From: Petrimonas sulfuriphila
GTDB lineage: Bacteria > Bacteroidota > Bacteroidia > Bacteroidales > Dysgonomonadaceae
Assembly (NCBI RefSeq): GCF_051201015.1
Contig: NZ_JBPEHI010000008.1
Length of the DNA stretch: 64,000 nt
Reading direction: 5' to 3' (one strand)
Within the stretch, counting starts at the first letter, position 1. Every line of letters begins with the position of its first letter. Below the pieces are notes generated by a model, which did no database searches, was not told the origin of the DNA, and saw only the letters and a program-made list of their open reading frames with translations. Shown piece by piece: positions 17,224 through 25,852 of the stretch. The translations under genes and the position numbers were made by a program.

Positions 17224-18552
17224 TTATTTTACCGGAGTTTTTTCCACTAATTTTTCTTCATTCTCTGTCAGTACTTTCTTCAGTTCGGATTGGAGTTTCT
17301 TAATTTCACGCTCCTGGTTGTGAATAGTGGTGAGAAGCGAATTTAATTCTTCATTGTCTACCGAATCCGGGAATTGTGCTTTGACCCGGTCAATAAAATC
17401 GCTTAAGACATTCATGTAATTGTTAAACGCGTCGTAGGGCGATTGGTAAGGGCTGAATTTACTGTGCATTGAACCGTCGTAAAAATGCTTGGTAGACATG
17501 TAATAAAAATGATCGCTCGATTGCAGGTATTGCCAGTCTTTCTTCAAGCGCCTGTCGTTGGCCAAGCGAATTCTTTCACTGATCTCGTAGAGGGTGTTGA
17601 AAGCACTTTTTTGAAGCTTGTTTCCCAGCCACCGGCTTAAATCGCGTTCTTCGTCCGACCAGGAAATAGCCAGGGGAACCGATACGGTACCCACCGGTTT
17701 ATGGGTGTCCATAATTTGACTGGGAGTGGAAAACTCAATGCCTTTGTCGAAAGCAAATTTAGGCAGTGCTTTCATAAATTCAAATATTCCCGAATGAGCC
17801 GGTTGGAGGTTCCCGAACGTTTCATAATTCATGAAAATATTGAATACCTCTTCCTGCGGTGAAGTTGCAGCAATCCACGATATGTATTTTTCCGCCGTTA
17901 ACGGATATTCTTTCCACGTATAATCTGAAAATCGGAGCGAAATGTCGTCGCTGAACTGTGAGTTGCGCAGCAATAGTTTCATGTTGGGTTGATTTTCGGA
18001 TTTGTACACATAGTTGGGGCTTCTCCAGGAGAGGATGAGTTTAGCTCCTTCAGAAACCATTTTAGTGTAGCCCATGTTGTAAGCCATTTCAGCGATATCG
18101 TCTGAAAAGATCATTTCCGTATTTCGCAGAACTTTTGGTTTCTGATCGAAAAGTAATTTGATCTTCTGCGTTTGTTGCTGCACCTGGCTTTGAAATTCTA
18201 CAGGATCGATCAGGCTTGAAAGGGAGTGTGAGTATGTTTCGGCTAAAAACTCAACAGCGCCGGTTCTGCTTAATTCCTTCAGTCCGTCGATTACTTCCGG
18301 AGCATACACTTCCATCTGGTCAAGAGCTACTCCTGAAACCGATATGGCAAATTTAAACTTCCCCTTATAGGTGTTTATTAAATCGAGCAGCATGCGGTTT
18401 GCCGGGATGAAAGACCGGGCAGCTATCTGCTGCATGATGTCTTCGTTTGAATAATCATCGTAATAATAGTGGTCCCTTCCGATATTGAAGAAACGGTATC
18501 TTTTTAACCGGTACGGTTGATGGATTTGAAAATAAAAGCAAATTGTTTTCAT
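17224..18552 (-). CDS. Glycoside hydrolase family 57 alpha-amylase-like protein
   Basis: The 442-residue cytosolic protein begins MKTICFYFQIHQPYRLKRYR; HQP is the family-57 opening motif. VEFLAETYSHSLSSL and MNYETFGNLQ correspond to conserved GH57 regions around the nucleophile and acid/base residues. Members act on alpha-1,4- or 1,6-glucans. The gene is third in a minus-strand glycogen cluster (debranching enzyme, GT4 synthase, GH57), with spacings of 69 and 39 bp, so a role in storage-glucan turnover is likely. The C-terminal 35 residues form a coiled-coil-like charged helix. Confidence 0.88.
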   Translation of the reverse strand: MKTICFYFQIHQPYRLKRYRFFNIGRDHYYYDDYSNEDIMQQIAARSFIPANRMLLDLINTYKGKFKFAISVSGVALDQMEVYAPEVIDGLKELSRTGAVEFLAETYSHSLSSLIDPVEFQSQVQQQTQKIKLLFDQKPKVLRNTEMIFSDDIAEMAYNMGYTKMVSEGAKLILSWRSPNYVYKSENQPNMKLLLRNSQFSDDISLRFSDYTWKEYPLTAEKYISWIAATSPQEEVFNIFMNYETFGNLQPAHSGIFEFMKALPKFAFDKGIEFSTPSQIMDTHKPVGTVSVPLAISWSDEERDLSRWLGNKLQKSAFNTLYEISERIRLANDRRLKKDWQYLQSSDHFYYMSTKHFYDGSMHSKFSPYQSPYDAFNNYMNVLSDFIDRVKAQFPDSVDNEELNSLLTTIHNQEREIKKLQSELKKVLTENEEKLVEKTPVK

Positions 18553-18591
18553 ATTTTTTTAGACTGTTAGATTTTTACTGTCTTCTTGTCT

Positions 18592-19848
18592 TCACACCAG
18601 GCTGTCGTAGATGGCCCGGATTTTTTTTCCGGCATCCTCCCAAACGATACTGTCCACCTCTCGTTTTCCCTCCTCTTTGAGAAATTCCGCCATACCCGGG
18701 TACGTACAAATCGAATACATGGCGTCCGCCATGGCGTCAACATCCCAGTAGTCGGTTTTAATGACGTTATTCAGTATCTCTGCACAACCCGACTGGTAGG
18801 AGATTATACTTGGCACACCGCACTGCATAGCTTCAAGCGGTGAAATACCAAAAGGTTCTGATACCGAAGGCATAACATATACATCGCTCGATTTCAGCAT
18901 TTCATAGACCTGTTCGCCTCGAAGGAACCCGGTAAAGTGGAATCTGTCAGCAATTCCCCGATCGGCAACCAAACGTATCATCTGGTTCATCATGTCGCCG
19001 CTCCCCGCCATCACGAACCGGATGTGCTTAGTTCTTCTTAGTACCTGAGTGGCCGCGTCTACAAAAAACTCCGGGCCTTTTTGCATGGTAATCCGTCCCA
19101 GGAAGGTAATGACTTTTTCCTTCACTCCCGATATCCGTTCGATCGCTTCAATCTCCGGGCTCAACGGCTCAACGGCGTTGTGGACGGTGGATACTTTCCA
19201 TTCGGGTTGATGATAGTTCTCAATGACGGTTTTGCGGGTAAGGTTGCTTACACAGATAATGTGGTCGCAGTGATCCATTCCGTTCTTCTCGATTCCGTAA
19301 ACAGTAGGATTAGGCTTGCCGCGGCTGCGGTCGAACTCCGTTGCGTGCACATGAATGACCAGCGGTTTTCCACTTACGCTTTTTGCGTGGAGGCCAGAGG
19401 AATAGGTGAGCCAATCGTGCGCATGGATAATGTCGTATTCATACGTCCGGGCAATAACACCCGTAACGATGGAGTAATTGTTGGTCTCCTCCAGGATATT
19501 GTTTGGGTACCTTCCTGAGAATTCCAGACATCCCAGGTCGTTGGTGTTCATATAGTTGAAGTTAGCGTAAATGTTATCACGCATCCAAAAATATTCCTCG
19601 GGGTTCATATATTTCTCGAGCCTGGCCTTGGCAGTTTCCCAGCTCACGTCGCGCCATACGACGGGAGTATTGTTACAGCCAATTATTTTCAGAAAACTTT
19701 GGTCTTCGTCACCCCAGGGCTTGGGAATGACAAACAGGATTTCCATATCTTCCTGCTTAGCCATACCCTTGGTTAATCCATAACTTGCGGTTCCAAGCCC
19801 ACCCAGTATATGAGGCGGAAATTCCCACCCTAACATCAACGCTTTCAT
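18592..19848 (-). CDS. Glycosyltransferase family 4, glycogen-synthase-like
   Basis: At 418 residues this GT-B enzyme has the N-terminal donor/acceptor motif PHILGGLGTASYGLTKGMA, the IIHAHDWLTYSSGLHAK segment and the C-terminal E-x7-E motif in SVSEPFGISPLEAM. The opening MLGWEFPPHILGGLGTAS is typical of the Bacteroidota GT4 gene found beside GH57 and debranching genes. Glucan chain extension from ADP- or UDP-glucose is the likely reaction, inferred from context. It is the middle gene of the minus-strand glycogen operon. No signal peptide is present. Confidence 0.85.
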   Translation of the reverse strand: MKALMLGWEFPPHILGGLGTASYGLTKGMAKQEDMEILFVIPKPWGDEDQSFLKIIGCNNTPVVWRDVSWETAKARLEKYMNPEEYFWMRDNIYANFNYMNTNDLGCLEFSGRYPNNILEETNNYSIVTGVIARTYEYDIIHAHDWLTYSSGLHAKSVSGKPLVIHVHATEFDRSRGKPNPTVYGIEKNGMDHCDHIICVSNLTRKTVIENYHQPEWKVSTVHNAVEPLSPEIEAIERISGVKEKVITFLGRITMQKGPEFFVDAATQVLRRTKHIRFVMAGSGDMMNQMIRLVADRGIADRFHFTGFLRGEQVYEMLKSSDVYVMPSVSEPFGISPLEAMQCGVPSIISYQSGCAEILNNVIKTDYWDVDAMADAMYSICTYPGMAEFLKEEGKREVDSIVWEDAGKKIRAIYDSLV

Positions 19849-19917
19849 TCTATCGTGTTTTATATTCTTTTGTAGTTCAATAGTTCTTCATTTACGATTC
19901 ATCGTTTTCCGCAAGGT

Positions 19918-21858
19918 TTACCCAAATGATCTGATGAGTCTCTTTGCACGTAAAGTTTCTGAAACACTCATGGCAAAAGAATATCCTCCGTGGGCATAAA
20001 ACGGGGGGCTGGAATCGTAAAATTCAGACAAGGTTCCAATGCAATCGTTTTGCATCTGATCTTCCAGCTCAATCATTACCCGGTCTGCCAGGGAGAGTCC
20101 GCTCATGCTGAACACTTTCAGGTACGCTTCAATGTAAGCTCCTATAAGCCAGGGAAAAGCACACCCGTTGAAATAGGCATATTCTTTTTCTTCAGATGTT
20201 CCTGCATAACGAGGGCGGTAGTTATAGCCTTTCGGGCTTAAAGAACGTATGCCCACCGGGGTAAGCAACTCTTTGGTGACGAAATCGATCACCAATTTTT
20301 TCTGACGCCTGTCCAGCGGCGAATAGTCCATAGAAACAGCAAAAATCATATTGGGACGAACATTCCTGTCTGCATAAGTGCCATCCACATAATCATATAA
20401 ATAGCCGGCATCGTTGAGAAATGTTTCGATAAACGACTGTTGCGCCTTCAAGGCTTTCTCTTCGTATGTTGTAGCCAGAACTTCTTTATTTGTCGCAGCG
20501 GCCACCTCTTCCGCAAATTTAAGTGCATTGTGCCACAAAGCATTGAATTCAACCAGGTATCCCGATCTTGGAGTGACAGGCTTGCCGTTTTGCACCGCAT
20601 TCATCCAGCTCACGGCAACATCACGTCCGTACGTTGAGACTAATCCGTTCTCAGGGTCAACAGTTAAGTTGGGATGCTTGTTTGACAAAATAAAATTGAT
20701 TATGGAAAAAAGAAAGTCGACATATTTTTCTTTAAAAACGGGCTTGTTTTCTTTCCAGTATTGTTGCAGTGCCCAGGTTACCCACAACAAGACATCAGGG
20801 TCGTCTATCTGTTTTATAATGTTTTTCCGCGGTTTGTCGTTCAAAAAATCCTGAATATGGGGTATGGCCGAATCCATGATTTTTGTAAAGTCATCGGGCC
20901 TGCCCACCGACAGGGTGCAACCGGGCAACGACACAAACTGATCCCGGGCGCGTACCTTGAACCAGGGATAGCCGGCCAGCAGGTACATCTCGTCCGTTTT
21001 TGGAATGTAATAAAACTGATGGGCGGAGTTTTTCAGGCAATTGTAAAAACTAGACCTTGGCGTGCGTTTTTTAAGTTCAGCGTTAAATTCATCGGTAAGG
21101 GCAGAGGTGTTTACCAGGATGTCACCAGCAGAAAAAATTACCTCCTCGCCTTTTGCAATTGGCATCTCAAAATACCCGGGAACATACAGGTCCTCCTTGA
21201 ACGTATCTCCGTTTTGCATATCTTGAATGTACTCCACGCCCTGATTCCAGTAGGGTTGGTACATAAAGTCGACTCTCTTGTTGAATTGCATGAAAAATTC
21301 GGGATAACCATAATACATACTGGTGCTGATTCCATTCTCCACTTCGCGGTATGAACGGTCCACCTGATCGTTTTGCCTGGTTAACTGTGAAATGTTCCGA
21401 AATGCCATACAGGGTTTGAACCGCATGGTGGTCGGCGAATGGGCATCCATCAACTTGTACCGGATCATGAGCCGGTTTTCTTTCGATGAAAACATAATCT
21501 CTTTAGAAAGAATAACGCCTCCTACACGGTAAATAGTTTTTGGAACACTATCGATATTATATTCACGGATGTATTTGTGCCCTTTCGGGCTGTAGTTGTC
21601 GTCGTTGTATTTGTGGATTCCTAAATTGAATTGTGCACCGTGCTGTATAACGGTTTCATCAATAGAAGAGAGGATCAGGTGATTGTCGTCGTCCAGAAAG
21701 GGTACCGGCATCACCAGAAGTCCCTGATATTTCGATGTATTGCAACCCGAGATCGATGTGTTTTGATAAGCCCCTTTTCTGTTAGTCCTCAGTATGTTGC
21801 GATACAGGGAGTACTCCAGGTTAATCATCAGGTCCTTATCGAATTTAAGATAACTCAT
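19918..21858 (-). CDS. Glycogen debranching enzyme (amylo-alpha-1,6-glucosidase, GH133)
   Basis: This protein has 646 residues. Its N-terminal beta-rich domain includes RTNRKGAYQNTSISGCNTSKYQGLLV (residues about 24-50). The C-terminal (alpha/alpha)6 domain includes YPWFKVRARDQFVSLPGC, STYGRDVAVSWMNAVQNG and PRSGYLVEFNALWHNALKFA. These match bacterial amylo-1,6-glucosidases that remove alpha-1,6-linked glucose at branch stubs. It is the first gene of the operon, in front of the GT4 and GH57 genes, so branch removal and chain rebuilding are probably co-regulated. No export signal is seen. Confidence 0.9.
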   Translation of the reverse strand: MSYLKFDKDLMINLEYSLYRNILRTNRKGAYQNTSISGCNTSKYQGLLVMPVPFLDDDNHLILSSIDETVIQHGAQFNLGIHKYNDDNYSPKGHKYIREYNIDSVPKTIYRVGGVILSKEIMFSSKENRLMIRYKLMDAHSPTTMRFKPCMAFRNISQLTRQNDQVDRSYREVENGISTSMYYGYPEFFMQFNKRVDFMYQPYWNQGVEYIQDMQNGDTFKEDLYVPGYFEMPIAKGEEVIFSAGDILVNTSALTDEFNAELKKRTPRSSFYNCLKNSAHQFYYIPKTDEMYLLAGYPWFKVRARDQFVSLPGCTLSVGRPDDFTKIMDSAIPHIQDFLNDKPRKNIIKQIDDPDVLLWVTWALQQYWKENKPVFKEKYVDFLFSIINFILSNKHPNLTVDPENGLVSTYGRDVAVSWMNAVQNGKPVTPRSGYLVEFNALWHNALKFAEEVAAATNKEVLATTYEEKALKAQQSFIETFLNDAGYLYDYVDGTYADRNVRPNMIFAVSMDYSPLDRRQKKLVIDFVTKELLTPVGIRSLSPKGYNYRPRYAGTSEEKEYAYFNGCAFPWLIGAYIEAYLKVFSMSGLSLADRVMIELEDQMQNDCIGTLSEFYDSSPPFYAHGGYSFAMSVSETLRAKRLIRSFG

Positions 21859-22011
21859 AGTTGATAGAGGAATTAGAAATATACCACTTTAGTTTTGATG
21901 TTCGAAAGATAGTTAATTGCCGTTGATTCGGCAAATAATAAACTCTTTTTTTTCTACCTGCTTCTTTTTTGTTTTTTGGGTAATTTCCGGAGAAAAACGG
22001 TTCTTTTTATT

Positions 22012-22019
22012 TAGTTTTG
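22012..22019 (+). promoter_or_regulatory. -7 element abutting the rhomboid start codon
   Basis: TAGTTTTG ends 5 bp before the ATG. If used, transcription would begin at or next to the start codon. Confidence 0.45.
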
Positions 22020-22024
22020 CACCT

Positions 22025-22693
22025 ATGGATAATGCAACAATACATACAGAAAGGTGGCAGAAAAAAAGGATTCGTCTGGCAACGATTCCCGCACTGGTAA
22101 TATGTGTGCTGGTCTGGTTGACTTTTCTGATTGATTATGCCCGCATTTTTCGTTTTAATTTCTCACTTCTGGGAATTTACCCCCGTCAACTGAACGGTTT
22201 GGCCGGTATAGTTTTCTCGCCTTTTATACATGGATCGCTTTCACACCTTGTCTCAAATACATTTCCGATGCTGGTTTTGTTTTCGTTGTTATTCTATTTT
22301 TACAATCAGATAGCCTTTAAGTCACTCACTTTACTTTGGCTATTGAGCGGCTTTTTTACGTGGCTGATAGGTCGGAACTCATACCACGTGGGCGCAAGCG
22401 GTTTAATCTTTGCACTGGTTTTCTTTTTGTTCTTCAGCGGGTTGTTCCGAAAATATATTCCGCTTGTTGCCGTATCCATGGTGGTGGCTTTTGTTTATGG
22501 AAGTACCGTCTGGAGTATTTTCCCGATTACCGAATATATCGATGTAAACCTTTCGTGGGAAGCCCATTTGTCGGGGGCGGCAGCAGGGCTCATCGTTGCT
22601 TTTGTTTTCAGAAGCAGGGGCCCGCAAAAACCGGAAGTCCTTTGGGAAGAAGACGGTGAAGATGATAATGATGAGACAGTGATAACAGGGTGA
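22025..22693 (+). CDS. Rhomboid family intramembrane serine protease
   Basis: About 222 residues with six hydrophobic segments. The catalytic serine lies in HVGASGLIFALVFFLFFSG (GxSG), and the catalytic histidine in WEAHLSGAAAGLIVAF (HLxG). The early membrane segment carries SPFIHGSLSHLVSNTFPMLVL, matching the rhomboid HxxxxHLxxN region. Rhomboids cleave transmembrane substrates in the inner membrane; the substrate is unknown. The ATG giving MDNATIHTERWQ is preferred; a frame open 36 codons upstream would add an extra hydrophobic stretch and would start before the putative promoter. The acidic tail (EEDGEDDNDE) is notable. Confidence 0.88.
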   Translation: MDNATIHTERWQKKRIRLATIPALVICVLVWLTFLIDYARIFRFNFSLLGIYPRQLNGLAGIVFSPFIHGSLSHLVSNTFPMLVLFSLLFYFYNQIAFKSLTLLWLLSGFFTWLIGRNSYHVGASGLIFALVFFLFFSGLFRKYIPLVAVSMVVAFVYGSTVWSIFPITEYIDVNLSWEAHLSGAAAGLIVAFVFRSRGPQKPEVLWEEDGEDDNDETVITG

Positions 22694-22700
22694 TTTTATA

Positions 22701-23702
22701 TCATTTAGGCTGGTACATCATTAACCCCTCTAACGTATCGGAGATGTCCTGATAAGGATATTTGTGGACTAAAAAATAGTGATCCTTAGTTGAGTCCGGA
22801 TCCCAGTTGTTATACCCGGAGGGATTGACGATAATTTTTCCGGGGCCACATACATAAAAATATCTTTCGGGGTCGCGAATGGCGCAAAGAACTGCTGTCT
22901 GGTCCCAGGACATCCTGTTTTTTACGGGTTTATTTTCGTATGTGGCTAAATTATACTTGTACGCCCAGGAAACCGGATTGTTTTGATCATTTTTTTCTGC
23001 CACCTTGCTTCCGGTAAAAATACGCTCTCCTATTTCAAAACCGCTGAAAAGAATGGGTGTTGGCCAGCGCTCCAATACATAAGAAGAAGAGACCGAATCT
23101 ATAAATACATTGAATTCCCGGCCCTCGGGAAACCGTCCGGCCATGGCAACCCATTTTTTTACTTTCTTTTTAACCAGTTCTACACCCGATAACGGAGAAT
23201 AATCATCATTCCCGGTTTTTAGTAATTCTGCCAGGTTGGTTGTAAATCCAACGGTTACGATGGTCACGCTTTTATCCGGCTGTGAAGCCAGTACCTTCCT
23301 ATAAATCTCGCTCGCTTTCGGATAATCCGTTTTAGATTTTAAATCGGGAGCAAATCTTACCAGCAGGGAGTCGTTCCAATTGTTGGATGCCGTGAAATTT
23401 GCTACACCGTTATCGGGAATTCCAACAGGAATGCCCCCTTTTCCGTAGTAACGGTTAAACATTTCGATGGTAGGTGCTATACTGGGATGACCGTCACTTG
23501 CCAGTGTGGCTAAAATTTCGCATTCCCCCAAATCTGCCAAGGCATGCAGGATGGCTATTGCTCCCACATCATCATAATCGGGCCCCATGTCCGTATCGAA
23601 AATTATTTTTTCAGGTGAGGCAACAGCTCCTTCTTGGGGATTTGAATTGCAGGAAAAGAAAACCAACAAGGGTATCAGTAGATAAACAAGTAATGCTTTC
23701 AT
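22701..23702 (-). CDS. Nucleoside hydrolase lipoprotein
   Basis: The N-terminus is a lipoprotein signal (LLVFFSCNS), and the mature part starts with the nucleoside-hydrolase metal motif DTDMGPDYDDVGAI (DTDxGxDxDD). Segments VTVGFTTNLAELLK and KKWVAMAGRF follow, and NRMSWDQTAVLCAIRDPERYF near the end supplies the histidine-region equivalent. The family hydrolyses N-glycosidic bonds of ribonucleosides, here probably in the periplasm or on the outer-membrane inner face. Length is 333 residues. Convergent with the rhomboid gene, 7 bp apart. Confidence 0.85.
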   Translation of the reverse strand: MKALLVYLLIPLLVFFSCNSNPQEGAVASPEKIIFDTDMGPDYDDVGAIAILHALADLGECEILATLASDGHPSIAPTIEMFNRYYGKGGIPVGIPDNGVANFTASNNWNDSLLVRFAPDLKSKTDYPKASEIYRKVLASQPDKSVTIVTVGFTTNLAELLKTGNDDYSPLSGVELVKKKVKKWVAMAGRFPEGREFNVFIDSVSSSYVLERWPTPILFSGFEIGERIFTGSKVAEKNDQNNPVSWAYKYNLATYENKPVKNRMSWDQTAVLCAIRDPERYFYVCGPGKIIVNPSGYNNWDPDSTKDHYFLVHKYPYQDISDTLEGLMMYQPK

Positions 23703-23928
23703 ATTATTATCATTTAAAAGTTAGATTCAATACCACTTTCCTTTCGAGAAAAACCTCCCCGGAAATAAAACACTTTATATTTAGTGAGAATAGAAGACAC
23801 AAAGGTTGTCCGTATTTCGAAAAGTAAAAGTACAGAAAAAAATGCAACACTGTAGACTTTTACATACTGATTTGTGATTGAGCAGAAATATCCGGGATTA
23901 TGAGCCGGCAAAAATCCGCATTTTTTAC

Positions 23929-23936
23929 TATTTTTG
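23929..23936 (+). promoter_or_regulatory. -7 element for ddh
   Basis: TATTTTTG lies 20 bp before the ATG chosen for ddh and within the codons of the longer alternative frame, supporting the shorter start. Confidence 0.55.
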
Positions 23937-23956
23937 TGCATCAAAATTATAAGAAA

Positions 23957-24853
23957 ATGAAAAAAATCAGAGCTGCCGTTATCGGTTACGGCAATATTGG
24001 GAAATACGTAATGGAATCGTTGATCGATGCCCCGGATTTTGAAATTACGGGAATTGTGCGTCGTGATGCAACGAATGTGCCTGCCGAGCTGAAAGGATTT
24101 GAAGTCGTAAACTCGATATCGCAATTGAAAAATACGGATGTTGCGTTACTCTGTACCCCTACGCGAAGCGTGGAGAAATTTGCCAAAGAATGTCTGGCGT
24201 TGGGAATTAACACGGTGGACAGTTATGATATTCACGGAGGCATTGTAGATTTACGCCATTCGTTAAACGACGTTGCGAAACAACACAATGCCGTTTCTAT
24301 CGTTTCCGCCGGATGGGATCCTGGAAGCGATTCCGTTGTCCGCACGTTGATGGAGGCCATGGCGCCAAAGGGAATAACTTATACCAATTTCGGCCCGGGA
24401 ATGAGCATGGGACATACGGTAGCTGTAAAAGCGATTGAGGGTGTTAAAGCGGCACTTTCAATGACTATTCCAACCGGAACGGGAGTTCATCGCCGGATGG
24501 TTTACATCGAGCTGAATGATGGTTATGATTTTGACCAGGTAGCTAAAGCCATTCAATCCGATGATTACTTCGTACACGATGAAACACACGTTTTCCGGGT
24601 AGAGAACGTGGAAGCATTAAAAGATATGGGACACGGCGTGTTGATGGAACGTAAAGGGGTATCCGGAAATACACAGAACCAGCTTTTCAGGTTCGATATG
24701 CGCATAAACAACCCCGCGTTGACCGCACAGGTAATGGTCGGGTGTGCTAGGGCTGCTGTAAAACAAAAGCCGGGTGCCTATACATTAATAGAAATACCTG
24801 TTGTAGACCTTCTTCCAGGCGACAGGGAAAAATGGATTAAGAAATTGGTTTAA
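23957..24853 (+). CDS. ddh: Meso-diaminopimelate D-dehydrogenase
   Basis: This 298-residue NADPH-dependent enzyme makes meso-diaminopimelate from tetrahydrodipicolinate in one step, bypassing the acyl-amino routes to lysine and peptidoglycan. The Rossmann start IRAAVIGYGNIGKYVMESL is present. So are DVALLCTPTRSV, DSYDIHGGIVDLRHSL and SAGWDPGSDSVVRTLMEAM, plus TYTNFGPGMSMGHTVAVKAIEGV, a family hallmark. The start follows the -7 box; the longer frame adds 19 residues unlike the family. It is followed by lgt, which has its own promoter. Confidence 0.93.
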   Translation: MKKIRAAVIGYGNIGKYVMESLIDAPDFEITGIVRRDATNVPAELKGFEVVNSISQLKNTDVALLCTPTRSVEKFAKECLALGINTVDSYDIHGGIVDLRHSLNDVAKQHNAVSIVSAGWDPGSDSVVRTLMEAMAPKGITYTNFGPGMSMGHTVAVKAIEGVKAALSMTIPTGTGVHRRMVYIELNDGYDFDQVAKAIQSDDYFVHDETHVFRVENVEALKDMGHGVLMERKGVSGNTQNQLFRFDMRINNPALTAQVMVGCARAAVKQKPGAYTLIEIPVVDLLPGDREKWIKKLV

Positions 24854-24859
24854 TTTTCT

Positions 24860-24867
24860 TATCTTTG
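24860..24867 (+). promoter_or_regulatory. -7 element for lgt
   Basis: TATCTTTG lies 17 bp before the lgt ATG and 6 bp after the ddh stop. Confidence 0.55.
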
Positions 24868-24884
24868 CTCCAAATTCAACACAG

Positions 24885-25784
24885 ATGAATACATTATTAA
24901 CCGTAACATGGAATGTAGATCCTACAATTTTTACTGTTTTAAGCCGTGAAATCCGTTGGTACGGATTACTTTGGGTTATCGGGTTAATTGTGGCCGTGTA
25001 CATTGTACAGAGAATCTACAAGAGTGAAAAACTTCCCGAAAAGTGGTTCGATTCACTTTTTGTCTACATGATGCTTGGGATCATTCTTGGTGCCCGGTTG
25101 GGACACTGTTTGTTTTACGAACCGGAATATTACCTGGCAAACCCCGTGGAGATGTTGAAAATCTGGGAAGGAGGGTTGGCAAGTCACGGAGGGGTCATCG
25201 GCATTATTATTGCCGTTTGGCTGTATTCAAAAAGGGTCACCAAAAAGAGCATGCTTTGGACTTTCGACCGGGTAATGGTCCCCACAGGGTTCACCGCTGC
25301 GATGATTCGTTTTGGGAACCTGATGAATCACGAAATTTACGGCGGCCCCACCGATCTGCCCTGGGGATTCCGTTTTATTGATAATGTGGGATTATGGATG
25401 CGCGGCGCAGAACCGGTCTATACAGAACCTTCTCATCCAACGCAAATTTACGAAGCCTTGATATACCTTCTCGTTTTCGGAATTACCATGTATATGTACT
25501 GGAAAACGAACGCCAAAAATCGACAGGGATTGATTCTTGGTGTAGGCATTGCATTGATTTTTATAGCCAGGTTTTTTATTGAATTTGTTAAAAATGTACA
25601 AGTGGATTCCGAAATTGCCATGCGTGAAAATACAGGATTAATCCTCGGGCAATGGCTCAGCATACCGTTTATTATCTGGGGATTGTGGCTGATTTGGCGG
25701 TCAATGAAAAGGAAAGCTGAACTTCCGGTTCAGAAAGAGAAGATCAATGCAGATTACAGCCAAAACGTTAAACCGAAGAAATAG
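24885..25784 (+). CDS. lgt: Prolipoprotein diacylglyceryl transferase
   Basis: Lgt attaches diacylglycerol from phosphatidylglycerol to the lipobox cysteine of prolipoproteins, the first step of lipoprotein maturation. The sequence has about seven membrane spans, the HGG motif (GGLASHGGVIG), the Lgt signature RFGNLMNHEIYGGPTDLPWG and the C-terminal PSHPTQIYEALIYL. The length, 299 residues, is normal. Numerous lipoproteins in this window would be its substrates. Confidence 0.95.
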   Translation: MNTLLTVTWNVDPTIFTVLSREIRWYGLLWVIGLIVAVYIVQRIYKSEKLPEKWFDSLFVYMMLGIILGARLGHCLFYEPEYYLANPVEMLKIWEGGLASHGGVIGIIIAVWLYSKRVTKKSMLWTFDRVMVPTGFTAAMIRFGNLMNHEIYGGPTDLPWGFRFIDNVGLWMRGAEPVYTEPSHPTQIYEALIYLLVFGITMYMYWKTNAKNRQGLILGVGIALIFIARFFIEFVKNVQVDSEIAMRENTGLILGQWLSIPFIIWGLWLIWRSMKRKAELPVQKEKINADYSQNVKPKK

Positions 25785-25810
25785 GGTTAAGAGCGAAGGA
25801 AATGAAGACG

Positions 25811-25852
25811 TTAAACTTTTAAACTGTAAACTTTATACTTTAGACTGTAATG
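25811..25852 (+). repeat. Heptamer-periodic leader of the flavodiiron gene
   Basis: Six consecutive 7-bp units read TTAAACT, TTTAAAC, TGTAAAC, TTTATAC, TTTAGAC and TGTAATG. The last contains the start codon. The periodicity resembles that before metF. Confidence 0.6.
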
